DNA from: CAUSKK01 sp963532425
GTDB taxonomy: Bacteria; Pseudomonadota; Gammaproteobacteria; Cardiobacteriales; Cardiobacteriaceae
Direction: 5' to 3'
Assembly: GCA_963532425.1 (NCBI GenBank)
Contig: CAUSKK010000007.1
Span: 38,246-102,245 of the forward strand
DNA length: 64,000 nt
Below the pieces are notes generated by a model, which was not told the origin of the DNA, did no database searches, and saw only the letters and a list, made by a program, of their open reading frames with translations. Positions 35,367 through 43,911 of this stretch are shown piece after piece (positions within the stretch are counted from its first letter, which is position 1; each line of letters opens with the position of its first letter). A program made the position numbers and the translations under genes.

Positions 35367-36305
35367 ATGAGCTGGTTTGACAATCTCATTCCTTCCAAAA
35401 TTAAAACCAAAACCAAAACCCAACAAATCCCCGACGGCCTCTGGAAACAGTGCAGCGGCTGCAACGAGGTGCTCTATGTGCAGGACCTGGACTTCAACCT
35501 GGAAGTCTGTCCGAAGTGCACCCACCACATGCGCATTCCCGCGCGCAAACGGCTGTTGGCCCTCTTCGACCCGGAGCAGGAGCTCGTCGAAATCGGCAAG
35601 GGCCTGCAACCCAACGACTTCCTCAAATTCAAAGATTCCAAATCCTACAAGGACCGCATCAAGCAGGCCCAGAAGGACAGCGGCGAAAGCGACGCCCTCA
35701 TCACCCTGGCCGGCCGTCTCCACGGGCGGCCGCTGACGGCCAGCGCCTTTGAATTCGGCTACATGGGCGGTTCCATGGGCTCGGTGGTGGGGGAGCGCTT
35801 CGTGCTCGGCGTTGAATACGCCCTGGCCCAGCGCACGCCCTTTGTCTGTTTCAGCGCCTCCGGCGGTGCCCGCATGCAGGAGGGCCTGACCTCGCTGATG
35901 CAGATGGCCAAAACCAGCGCCGCCCTGGCCCAGCTCACCGCCGCCGGCCTGCCGTTCATTTCCGTGCTCACCGACCCCACCATGGGCGGCGTCTCGGCCT
36001 CGCTGGCCATGCTCGGCGACATCATCATCGCCGAACCCAACGCCCTGATTGGCTTTGCCGGCCCCCGGGTCATCGAACAGACCGTGCGCGAAACCCTGCC
36101 CGAGGGCTTCCAGCGCGCCGAATTCCTGCTGCGCAAGGGGGCCATCGATATGATTGTGGACCGGCGCCAGCTGCGCGACGAGCTCGCCCGGCTGCTGGCC
36201 CTGCTGATGAACGAGAGCAATCCACTGGAAACCCTGCCCGCCGTCATCGACGGCGCCGCCGAGCCGGTGGCCCCGGAGGAAGCACCCGTTGAAGACGCTG
36301 AATGA
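35367..36305 (+). CDS. accD: Acetyl-CoA carboxylase carboxyltransferase subunit beta
   Basis: Subunit of the carboxyltransferase that makes malonyl-CoA for fatty-acid synthesis. The 312 residues have the N-terminal zinc ribbon (QCSGCNEVLYV, then VCPKCTHHMRI, four Cys within residues 29-53). The crotonase-fold core shows FEFGYMGGSMGSVVGERF, CFSASGGARMQEG and GGVSASLAMLGD. The alpha partner is encoded at 45158-46123 in this window. It overlaps folC by 17 bp. Confidence 0.97.
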   Translation: MSWFDNLIPSKIKTKTKTQQIPDGLWKQCSGCNEVLYVQDLDFNLEVCPKCTHHMRIPARKRLLALFDPEQELVEIGKGLQPNDFLKFKDSKSYKDRIKQAQKDSGESDALITLAGRLHGRPLTASAFEFGYMGGSMGSVVGERFVLGVEYALAQRTPFVCFSASGGARMQEGLTSLMQMAKTSAALAQLTAAGLPFISVLTDPTMGGVSASLAMLGDIIIAEPNALIGFAGPRVIEQTVRETLPEGFQRAEFLLRKGAIDMIVDRRQLRDELARLLALLMNESNPLETLPAVIDGAAEPVAPEEAPVEDAE

Positions 36306-37488
36306 CTGGCTGCGCTGGCAGGAGGACAACCACCCCCAGAGCATCGATTTGGGGCTGGAGCGCGTCGGCGAAGTCTGGCAGCGGCTCGGAGCTCCCAAGC
36401 TGGCCCAGCACACCATCATCGTGGCCGGCACCAACGGCAAGGGCTCCTGTGTGCGCTGGGCCGAGGAAATCTGCCGGGCCCACGGCGTCAGCGTCGCCAG
36501 CTTCACCTCGCCCCACCTGCTCAACTACCGCGAGCGCATCCGCTTTAACAACGAGATGGTCGGCGAGGAAGCGCTTATCGTCGCCTTCAACCTCATCGAC
36601 CAGCTGCGCGGCCAGATTTCCCTGACCTATTTCGAGTGGTCGGCTTTGGCCGGCCTTCACCTGATTGCGAAGCGCTACCCCAAGGTGGCGGTGATTGAGG
36701 TGGGCCTTGGCGGCCGGCTGGACGCCACCAACCTCATCGATGCCGACATGGCCATTCTGACCCGCATCGGCCTGGACCATCAGCCCTGGCTCGGCAACAC
36801 CATCGAGGCCATCGCCCGGGAGAAGGCCGGCGTGCTGCGCGAGGGCCAGCGGGTTTTTTTCGCCGACAGCAATCCGCCCCGGGTTCTGCTGGAGCGGGCC
36901 GAAGCGCTTCACTGTGAAATCTACCGCCGCGACCCCAACGACATCAGCTATTTCCCGCCACCGCGCTTCATGCACGGCCAGCATCAATATGGCCATCTGG
37001 GCGCCGTCTGCGGGGCCCTGGGCTTCTGCTTTGACCTGAACAGCGAGGCGCTGCACCAGGCCATCAAAGTTACCAAGAACGAGGGCCGGCTCATGCGCGA
37101 GGTTTGCCACGGCCAGAATTTTCTCTTTGACGTGGCCCACAACGAGGACAGCGCGGCGGTGCTGGCCGAATACCTGAGCACGGTGCCGGAGCGCCACATT
37201 ACCGCCGTCTGCGGCATTCTCAACGACAAGGACCAGCAGGCCATTTTCCGCCAGCTCAAACCCTGGGTGCGGCGCTGGCTGCTGGTGCCGCTGGACAGCC
37301 CCCGGAGCACGCCCCCGGCCCAGCTGCGCGAAAACGCCCTGCAGGCCGGCATTCCCAGCAGTGCCATTCAGGTGCGCGACAGCATCGCCAAGGCCCTGAT
37401 TGAGCGCGATGAGCTGCTGCTGGTAACCGGCTCCTTCGTTACGGTCAGCGCCGCCCTCCAGCTTCTGCGGCCGCCGCTGAATGAATAA
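36289..37488 (+). CDS. folC: Folylpolyglutamate synthase / dihydrofolate synthase
   Basis: ATP-dependent ligase adding glutamate to dihydropteroate and folates. The 399 residues show NHPQSIDLGLERVGEVWQRL near residue 14, the P-loop VAGTNGKGSCVRWAE near 46, SFTSPHLLNYRERI near 72 and EVGLGGRLDATNLI near 140. The C-terminal ligase part includes FLFDVAHNEDSAAVLAEYL. The start is TTG at 36289 with GGAGG nine bases upstream, chosen because the following residues align with the E. coli start region; it overlaps accD. The start codon suggests modest translation. Confidence 0.93.
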   Translation: MKTLNDWLRWQEDNHPQSIDLGLERVGEVWQRLGAPKLAQHTIIVAGTNGKGSCVRWAEEICRAHGVSVASFTSPHLLNYRERIRFNNEMVGEEALIVAFNLIDQLRGQISLTYFEWSALAGLHLIAKRYPKVAVIEVGLGGRLDATNLIDADMAILTRIGLDHQPWLGNTIEAIAREKAGVLREGQRVFFADSNPPRVLLERAEALHCEIYRRDPNDISYFPPPRFMHGQHQYGHLGAVCGALGFCFDLNSEALHQAIKVTKNEGRLMREVCHGQNFLFDVAHNEDSAAVLAEYLSTVPERHITAVCGILNDKDQQAIFRQLKPWVRRWLLVPLDSPRSTPPAQLRENALQAGIPSSAIQVRDSIAKALIERDELLLVTGSFVTVSAALQLLRPPLNE

Positions 37489-37945
37489 ACAGACCAAATT
37501 CACCCTGGTGGGCTCTGGCGTCATTCTGCTGGGACTGCTGCTGCTCTTTCTGCTGCTGCTGACCCTGTTCACGCCCCGGGTGCCGGACACCCTCGCCGTC
37601 CTGCTGAACGACAACCCGCCGCCGGTGGCCAGCGCCCCGCCCACGCCCAGCCCCGCCCTGCCGGCCGCCCCCACGGCCCTGGAGCTGAGTTCGCTCGGCG
37701 ACGGCGAGACCGCCGGCAGCGAAGTTTGGATACAAATCGGGGCGCTGATGGCCTATTCGCCGGCGGAAATCCTCCACGCCAACCTGCTGAAGAAGAAATT
37801 CAAGGCCGAGCTGGAGGAGGTCCCTATTGACAACCAGACCCTCTATCGGGTGGTCATCGGTCCGGTGGCTCCGGCCGAGCAGGATAAATTGCTGCAACAG
37901 CTGCAGAAACAGCGTTTCGCCAACGCCCACCCCATCTATCGCTAG
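37481..37945 (+). CDS. SPOR-domain membrane protein (DedD-like)
   Basis: A 154-residue protein with one N-terminal membrane helix (GVILLGLLLLFLLLLTLF), a Pro/Ala-rich linker and a C-terminal SPOR domain. WIQIGALMAYSPAEILHANL begins that domain and TLYRVVIGPV lies later in it. SPOR domains bind denuded septal peptidoglycan and DedD acts in cell division. Position between folC and cvpA matches the DedD-like gene in Pseudomonas. It overlaps folC by 8 bp. Confidence 0.85.
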   Translation: MNKQTKFTLVGSGVILLGLLLLFLLLLTLFTPRVPDTLAVLLNDNPPPVASAPPTPSPALPAAPTALELSSLGDGETAGSEVWIQIGALMAYSPAEILHANLLKKKFKAELEEVPIDNQTLYRVVIGPVAPAEQDKLLQQLQKQRFANAHPIYR

Positions 37946-37955
37946 GAACTAACCT

Positions 37956-38711
37956 ATGGAATATCTACAAAACATCAATATGCTGGACGCCGTCCTCGGC
38001 GGCATTCTCCTGATTTCAACCCTCATCGGCCTGACCCGTGGTCTGGTGGTGGAAATTCTGTCGCTGACCGGCTGGATAGTGTCCCTCTACGTGGCCAACC
38101 GCTTTGCCCCGCAGCTGCAGCCGGTGATTGGCAAGATTTTCGACAGCGAAACCGTGAGCTATCTGCTCGCCTTTGTCGCCCTGTTCATCGGCTCGCTCTT
38201 TGTGCTCGGCCTGGTGAATCTCTTCGTCGGCTACCTGCTCGCCCGGGCGCGGCTGACCTGGTTCAACGCCATCTTCGGGGCCGTCTTCGGCGCCGGTCGC
38301 GGCATCGTCATCTGTGCCCTGATTCTCTTCATCATCGTCTATGCCACCCGCTTTGGCAGCTCAGCCTGGTACCAGGAATCCAAACTGGCGCCCTCCTTCA
38401 AGCCGCTGCTGGAATGGAGCCACCGCCAGCTGCCCGATAGCGTGCACGACTATCTGAACAAGGTGAATCCGGACAACACCCCGGCCCAGCCCGCCCAGCC
38501 AACCCATGCCGCCCCGGCCCATCTGGTGCCCGGCCAGCAGCCGGCCCAAGGCAATGCGGCCGTGTTACAGGGCCCGGCGGTGCTGAATGGCAATGGCAAT
38601 GCCGAACCCAAATACCCCAACGCCCTGCAACCCACCAACCCGGCCCCCGAGGCAAACGCCCCGCCCCTGCAACTGCAACTGGAATCGGAACAGCCCGTTC
38701 TGGCGAACTAG
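37956..38711 (+). CDS. cvpA: CvpA family membrane protein
   Basis: Inner-membrane protein of the CvpA/colicin V production family, implicated in envelope homeostasis. The 251 residues include four membrane helices (residues about 10-160) with the family start NMLDAVLGGILLISTLIGLT and GAVFGAGRGIVICALILF. The last 85 residues form a Pro/Ala/Asn/Gln-rich tail not found in the 162-residue E. coli protein. In many gammaproteobacteria purF follows cvpA; here metZ follows directly. Confidence 0.9.
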   Translation: MEYLQNINMLDAVLGGILLISTLIGLTRGLVVEILSLTGWIVSLYVANRFAPQLQPVIGKIFDSETVSYLLAFVALFIGSLFVLGLVNLFVGYLLARARLTWFNAIFGAVFGAGRGIVICALILFIIVYATRFGSSAWYQESKLAPSFKPLLEWSHRQLPDSVHDYLNKVNPDNTPAQPAQPTHAAPAHLVPGQQPAQGNAAVLQGPAVLNGNGNAEPKYPNALQPTNPAPEANAPPLQLQLESEQPVLAN

Positions 38712-38720
38712 GAGCGGCCC

Positions 38721-39890
38721 ATGGACTTTAAAACCGACGCCATTCGCGCCGCCCTGCTCTCCTCCCAGTTCCACGAGCATTCGCCGGCGCTGTTCCTGAC
38801 CTCCTCCTTCACCTTCGCCAACGCCGCCGAGGCCGCCGACATCTTCGCCGAGCGCCAGCAGGCCTTCAGCTACAGCCGCTTCGGCAATCCCACCGTGGCC
38901 ATGTTCGAGGAGCGCCTCGCCCAGCTGGAGGGCGGCGCCCGCTGCACGGCCACGGCCTCGGGCATGGCGGCCATTCTGTCCCTGGCCCTGCACCTGCTCC
39001 AGGCCGGCGACCACATCGTCTGCGCCCGCAACTGCTTCGGCAGCACCCTGTTCATGTTCAATAACACCCTGGCCCAGTTCGGCATCAGCACCACCCTGGT
39101 GGAACTGACCGACCTGGCCCAGTGGCAGGCAGCCATTCAGCCGAACACCAAGATGCTGTTCCTGGAGAGCCCGGCCAATCCGCTGCTGGATTTGGGCGAC
39201 ATCGAGGCCCTGGCCGCGCTGGCCCATCAGAACGGTGCGGCGCTGGTGGTGGATAACTGCCTGGCCACGCCCTATCTGCAGCAGCCGCTGGCCCTGGGCG
39301 CCGATTTCTCCCTGCATTCGGCGACCAAATATCTGGACGGCCAGGGCCGCATCATGGGCGGCGCGGTGATTTCCAAGGACGCCGCCGCCGGCGAAGCGCT
39401 CTACCGGCTGATGCGTTCCATCGGCACCACCATGGGCGCCTTTGAGGCCTGGGTTTGCCTGAAGAGCCTGGAAACCCTGCCCCTGCGCATGCAACAGCAC
39501 TGCGCCAACGCCCTGGCCGTGGCCCGCTTCCTCGAAGACCACCCCCAGGTGGACCGGGTCTACTACCCCGGCCTCGACAGCCACCGCCAGCGCGACCTGG
39601 CCCGGAAGCAGATGCCCCGGGGCAGCGGCGGCATGGTGGCCTTCAGCGTCAAGGGCGGCAAGGACGAGGCCTGGAAGGTCATCGACAACGCCGGCTTTAT
39701 CTCCATCTCCGGCAATCTGGGCGACGTGCGCAGCATCATCACCCACCCGGACACCACCACCCACTGGCGGGTGAGCCCCGAGGACAAGGCCAAGGTGGGC
39801 ATCACCCCGGCCGTGGTGCGGCTGTCGGTGGGCCTGGAGGACGCCGACGACCTCTGCGCCGCCCTCAAAAACGGCCTCGACCAAATCTAA
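38721..39890 (+). CDS. metZ: O-succinylhomoserine sulfhydrylase
   Basis: PLP enzyme of the Cys/Met family that makes homocysteine directly from an activated homoserine and sulfide. The 389 residues show SYSRFGNPTVAMFEERLAQL near residue 52, CTATASGMAAILSLALHLL, LFLESPANPLLD, and the PLP-lysine block LHSATKYLDGQGRIMGG (Lys near 202). The C-terminal RLSVGLEDADDLCAAL is typical. Position after cvpA and the LHSATKYLDGQG motif favour MetZ over MetB. An AGGAG site precedes the ATG. Confidence 0.88.
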   Translation: MDFKTDAIRAALLSSQFHEHSPALFLTSSFTFANAAEAADIFAERQQAFSYSRFGNPTVAMFEERLAQLEGGARCTATASGMAAILSLALHLLQAGDHIVCARNCFGSTLFMFNNTLAQFGISTTLVELTDLAQWQAAIQPNTKMLFLESPANPLLDLGDIEALAALAHQNGAALVVDNCLATPYLQQPLALGADFSLHSATKYLDGQGRIMGGAVISKDAAAGEALYRLMRSIGTTMGAFEAWVCLKSLETLPLRMQQHCANALAVARFLEDHPQVDRVYYPGLDSHRQRDLARKQMPRGSGGMVAFSVKGGKDEAWKVIDNAGFISISGNLGDVRSIITHPDTTTHWRVSPEDKAKVGITPAVVRLSVGLEDADDLCAALKNGLDQI

Positions 39891-39903
39891 AACCTCAACC
39901 AGG

Positions 39904-39930
39904 CGCTCCCTCCGGGGAGCGTCATTTTTT
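39904..39930 (+). terminator. Intrinsic terminator between metZ and gor
   Basis: CGCTCCC (39904-39910), loop TCCG and GGGAGCG (39915-39921) form a 7-bp stem followed by TCATTTTTT. The stem resembles the GAGCGCTCC-type palindrome variants seen elsewhere. It lies just upstream of the gor ribosome-binding site. Confidence 0.7.
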
Positions 39931-39941
39931 AGGAGAAATTC

Positions 39942-41282
39942 ATGTACGACTTCGATTTAATCTGCCTCGGCGGCGGTTCCGGCGGCCTCGCCACGGCCCG
40001 GCGCGCCCGCGAGTACGGCGCCCGGGTGGCCGTGGTGGAAATGGCCCGGCTCGGCGGCACCTGCGTCAATGTGGGCTGCGTGCCGAAGAAGCTCTTCTGG
40101 CTGGCGGCCGAAACCGGCGAAGCGCTGGCCAACGCCCCCCATATTGGCTGGGGCGAGGTGGCCCCCCGGCCCTTCGACTGGGCCTTTTTCAAACGGGAGC
40201 GCGACGCCTACTTGCGCCGGCTTAACGACATCTACGCCGCCAATCTGGCTAAAGCCGACATCAGCCTGCTGGAGGGCCGGGGCGAACTGGTGGATAGCCA
40301 CACCGTCGCCGTCGGCGGGAAGCGCTTCAGCGCCGCCCACATCGTCATCGCCACCGGCGGCGAACCGACCCGGCCCAACCTGCCCGGCGCCGAGCTCGGC
40401 AGCGTCTCCGATGATTTCTTCGCCCTGGAACAACAGCCCCACACGGCCCTGATTGCCGGCGGCGGCTACATCGCCTGTGAAATCGCCGGGGTGCTGGCGG
40501 CCCTGGGCAGCAAGGTGCACCTCATCATTCGCGGCGAGCGCCTGCTGCGCCATCTGGACACGGACATCAGCGCCGGTCTGGAGGAGGCCCTGACGGCCGC
40601 CGGCGTCGTCATTCACCGCCAGCGGCAAATCCAGCGGCTGGACAAAACCGGCAGCGATTACCGGGTGGCCCTGGACGACGGCCAAACGTTGGCCGGCGAT
40701 TTCTTCCTCTGGGCCCTGGGCCGGCGGCCGAAGCTGGCCGGTCTCGGCCTGGAAGCGCTGGGGGTACAGCGAGATAGCGCGGGTTTCATTGCCGTCGATG
40801 AGTACCAGAACACCCATGTGCCCGGCCTCTACGCCCTCGGCGACAACACCAACGCCCCGGCCCTGACCCCGGTGGCCATTGCCACCGGCCGGCAGCTGGC
40901 CCGGCGCCTGTTCGGCGGCGACCCGACGGCCAAGCAGGATTTCCACGACATCCCCACGGTGATTTTCACCCACCCGCCCATCGCCAGCGTCGGCCTGACC
41001 GAAACCCAGGCCCGGGCCAGCGGTGCCGACATCAAGGTCTACCGCAGCCAGTTCACACCGATGCGCCGCACCCTGGCCGCCCACAAACCGAAAACGCTGA
41101 TGAAGCTGATTTGTGCCGGCCCGACGGAACGGGTGGTGGGCATTCAGATGCTCGGCGACGGCGTCGATGAGATGCTGCAGGGCTTCGCCGTGGCGGTGAA
41201 GCTGGGCGCCACCAAGGGGGACTTTGACCGCACCGTCGCTATCCACCCCACCTCTTCGGAAGAGCTGGTAACCATGCGCTAG
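39942..41282 (+). CDS. gor: Glutathione-disulfide reductase
   Basis: FAD/NADPH enzyme reducing glutathione disulfide. The 446 residues start with LICLGGGSGGLATARRAREY (FAD site). The redox pair is in LGGTCVNVGCVPKKLFW (Cys near 42 and 47). ALIAGGGYIACEIAGVLAAL is the NADPH domain, YALGDNTNAPALTPVAIATG follows, and the terminal block is DRTVAIHPTSSEELVTMR with the catalytic His-Glu pair. A decayed copy of this 3' end lies immediately downstream. Confidence 0.95.
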   Translation: MYDFDLICLGGGSGGLATARRAREYGARVAVVEMARLGGTCVNVGCVPKKLFWLAAETGEALANAPHIGWGEVAPRPFDWAFFKRERDAYLRRLNDIYAANLAKADISLLEGRGELVDSHTVAVGGKRFSAAHIVIATGGEPTRPNLPGAELGSVSDDFFALEQQPHTALIAGGGYIACEIAGVLAALGSKVHLIIRGERLLRHLDTDISAGLEEALTAAGVVIHRQRQIQRLDKTGSDYRVALDDGQTLAGDFFLWALGRRPKLAGLGLEALGVQRDSAGFIAVDEYQNTHVPGLYALGDNTNAPALTPVAIATGRQLARRLFGGDPTAKQDFHDIPTVIFTHPPIASVGLTETQARASGADIKVYRSQFTPMRRTLAAHKPKTLMKLICAGPTERVVGIQMLGDGVDEMLQGFAVAVKLGATKGDFDRTVAIHPTSSEELVTMR

Positions 41283-41299
41283 CTTGGCTGGAAGTGCGT

Positions 41300-41395
41300 T
41301 CAGCTGCGCTTGACCGCACCGTCGCCATCCACCCCAGTTACCCGCTAAAGCGGTTGGCTGCGCCCGACCGAAGAGCTGGGTAACTAACCATAGGC
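41300..41395 (+). pseudogene. Decayed duplicate of the gor 3' end
   Basis: After the gor stop, TTGACCGCACCGTCGCCATC and the following CACCCC (41310-41335) repeat 41224-41249 with one mismatch, an offset of 86 bp. Further on, CCGAAGAGCTGGGTAACTAA resembles TCGGAAGAGCTGGTAACCAT with small insertions. The intervening part is diverged. It has no start and is not expressed as a protein of its own. Confidence 0.75.
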
Positions 41396-41439
41396 GGGGT
41401 CGGGATCAGCCAGCAGCGCCCCTAAGCCCAGCAAACCCA

Positions 41440-41463
41440 GCCGGCCCCCGGGCCGGCTTTTTT
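41440..41463 (+). terminator. Intrinsic terminator after gor
   Basis: GCCGGCCC, a 2-nt CC spacer and GGGCCGGC form a very GC-rich inverted repeat (41440-41457) followed directly by six T (41458-41463). It closes the transcription unit before the long palindrome array. Confidence 0.8.
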
Positions 41464-43482
41464 ATGGCCGAGAAAAACCGAAGCGCTTCGGCCCGGCGGG
41501 CGGCAAAGCTTGAGGCGCCCCAGCCGGCGGGAATCGGAACAGGGCTTTCCTAAAGGGGGAAGCGCTTCCGGCTGGAAAGCGTTGGGAATGAAGCGCTTCC
41601 CTCAGACGACCTTCCCCGGTTGAACGCTTCCGCAGGAAGCACAGCGAACGGCTATGCCGTGAAGCAACCGCTTCGCCCGTCAGCCCTTTGAAAATGACCG
41701 CCCTAGCCCCGAGGCTCCCCCGGCTCGGCCAACTGGAACGAAGCGCTTCGTTCTAAATCCTCAGCCGGAAGCGCTTCGGGACGCCGAACAAGCGGCAGTC
41801 GCGCTGGCCATATTTATCAAGCCAGCACCACCGCCCGGGGAAGCGCTTCTCCCTAGAAAGACTCATCTCAACGAAGCGCTTCGGCCGGTCTCGCTGGTTT
41901 TATCTGTTCTAACGAGGTTCCGCGACCGAAGCGCTTCCTCCTGCCATCGTTTCAGTGGGGCCGGAAGTCGGGTTGCTTCATTAGCCACCATTAGGCCGCT
42001 ACTGAAGCGCTGCGGCCGGCGGAAATCGGAACCGGGCTTTCATGGATAGAGGGAAGCGCTTCCTTGGCCTAGCTCTCATGTTGGGCCGGGCCTTTCAGGA
42101 CCGAAGCGCTTCGAGCTGACCCGCCGGGGGTTTATGGGTTCTAACGGAGTGCCGAGAACGAAGCGCTTCCGACCTAGGACGGAGCTAGGGACTGGACAGC
42201 AAAACCGAAGAGGGGAGCGCTTCCACTGTTGGAACCTGTAAAACGGCCACGCCCTTCGGTCTGGGGAAAAGGGAAGCGCTTCCTTCGGGCGCATTTCCCA
42301 GTCGCAGCGTTTCGGGGTTTTCAAATGGCGGTCGGCCAACATTTTTTAGGAATACCTATCCGCCCCGGCCCAAAAAGGGGAGCGCTTCGGTTGGGGCCGT
42401 TGGGTTCGGCGGTTCTAACGGGGGCCTCGAGAACGAAGCGCTTCCCCCTCCGAACCAGCCGGAGCCGTTAGGGATTGGCCGCTCGGAGCCGAAGCGCTTC
42501 GGTTAAAGCCCCCGCCCCGGCTAGTCCGTTAGAACGAAGCGCTTCGGTCTGGGTCATCAAAGCAACCGCAGGGAAGTATCCATCCAAAGGGAAGCGCTTC
42601 ATTAAAGCGACCGGCCCGGGGTCATCGGAAGCGGCTTCCCCGGGCGAAGCGCTTCGGTCTGCTCGGCCTGGGGTGCTGTCTTTTCTCTGGATTCCGGAGG
42701 TGAAGCGCTTCGGCCGCCGGAGCCAGTAAAAAGAACGGGCGCCGGAAATTTCCCCAGAGGAGCTTTCCGGACCGGCGTCCTGAACGAAGCGCTTCCCCCT
42801 CTGGAACTTTTTTATGAGCCGTCGAACCGGGGCGGTGGGTCAAAATAGCGAAGCGCTTCCATTCGGAAACTCGCTGGGGCGAAAACACTGGCGGCACGAC
42901 TGCGGCGCCGGCGGCGTTTCGTTCGGCTCCGGCCCTGTGCCCAATCGAAGCGCTCCCTACGGCCGCTTGCAACGGAAGCGCTTCACCGGGAAAACCATCG
43001 TTGGCATGAAGCGCTTCGGTTCCAAGCCAGCGCTCTGAACGAAGCGCTTCTCGGCGGGGAAGTGGAATCGCCAGCTGGAGAAGCCCCCAAGGGGAAGCGC
43101 TTCGGTTGGGAAGGGGCAATAGGTTTCATTAGGCCAGCGTCAGACCACTGGGAACAGAGGCGCTTCCCTCTTTTCCATTTGCCCAGATTGAAGCACTCCC
43201 CTTTCTGTCCTCAGAGCGAAGCGCTTCGGTTGGGAAAACCTCAAAAAGGGAGCGCTTCGGCCAGAGCTCCGGCCCCGGCGATTTTTCCCAATCGAAGCGC
43301 TTCCCCCGGCGGTCATTGGGAACCGGGCAAAAGCCCATTCGCTAGAGCCAAAGCGCTTCGGCATTAGAACCAGGAGGGGAGCGCTTCCCTGCCAAAAAAC
43401 GAGCCGGGGAAGGGTCGAGCGAAGCGCCCCGCCCACCCCGAGACGATGCGCTAAGATAGGCGCTTTTTCACCCGAGATTGTT
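41464..43482. repeat. Intergenic palindrome array 3 (longest), no gene
   Basis: Two kilobases without a supportable gene. I read about 26 exact GAAGCGCTTC copies between 41480 and 43303, plus several one-base variants (GGAGCGCTTC, AAAGCGCTTC). Spacing varies from about 25 to 130 bp. Flanking bases are often symmetric (ACGAAGCGCTTCGT, GGGAAGCGCTTCCC, CCGAAGCGCTTCGG), extending the palindrome. The spacers are mostly unrelated, with short recurring phrases such as TTTATGGGTTCTAACG/GGTTCTAACG. The promoter of the 43483 gene must lie at its right edge. Confidence 0.9.
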
Positions 43483-43878
43483 ATGCTGACTTCCCTCGAA
43501 AACTTCTTCAAAGCCCGGCTGGCCGTAGGCTGGCAGCGATGGCTTCTGCTGCTGGCCCCGGTCTGGGCCGGCCTCATTAGCGGTCTGTTGAATTTCCCCC
43601 TCAACGCCACCCTCTACTTCACCATCGCCGGCACCGCCCTGTCGCTGCTGACCATGTTCTACGCCGGCCACAGCCTCGCTGACGTGCTCACCCGCCAGCC
43701 GCCGCTGCTGCTGCTCGGCCTGCTCGCCACCGGCCATATCACCCTGGAGCTGGTGAAAAGTCGCCTGCCCTATGTCATCGTTCTGTTCTTTGCCTACGGC
43801 GTGGCGCTGCTGCTCGGGGCCATCGGCCTCAGCTTTGAACAGCAGGACAAGCAGGAGGAGCCGCCGACCGCGCCCTAG
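43483..43878 (+). CDS. Small membrane protein, unknown
   Basis: A 131-residue protein with about four hydrophobic segments (residues about 21-38, 43-61, 72-88, 92-113) and a charged tail (FEQQDKQEEPPTAP). I do not recognise the family. It stands alone on the plus strand between the long array and a bidirectional terminator. Codon use looks like its neighbours, so it is probably a real gene. Confidence 0.65.
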   Translation: MLTSLENFFKARLAVGWQRWLLLLAPVWAGLISGLLNFPLNATLYFTIAGTALSLLTMFYAGHSLADVLTRQPPLLLLGLLATGHITLELVKSRLPYVIVLFFAYGVALLLGAIGLSFEQQDKQEEPPTAP

Positions 43879-43880
43879 AA

Positions 43881-43911
43881 AAAATCAGCACCCCGGCGGG
43901 TGCTTTTTTTT
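43881..43911. terminator. Bidirectional intrinsic terminator between the 43483 gene and fic
   Basis: AGCACCC (43887-43893), loop CGGC and GGGTGCT (43898-43904) form a 7-bp stem flanked by an A-run on the left and eight T on the right. It can thus terminate both converging genes. It overlaps the last codons of the fic gene (its C-terminal KKHPPGC). Confidence 0.8.

Noticed and set aside
41464..43440. CRISPR-like appearance of regularly recurring short repeats
   Set aside because: The repeat is only 10 bp, spacing varies from about 25 to 130 bp, and no cas gene is present in the window.
42229..43610. Open frames in array 3 on both strands, up to about 165 codons
   Set aside because: Same cause as in array 1: palindrome-rich sequence without stops. 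Overlapping frames on both strands show the same tripeptides and no protein-like pattern.
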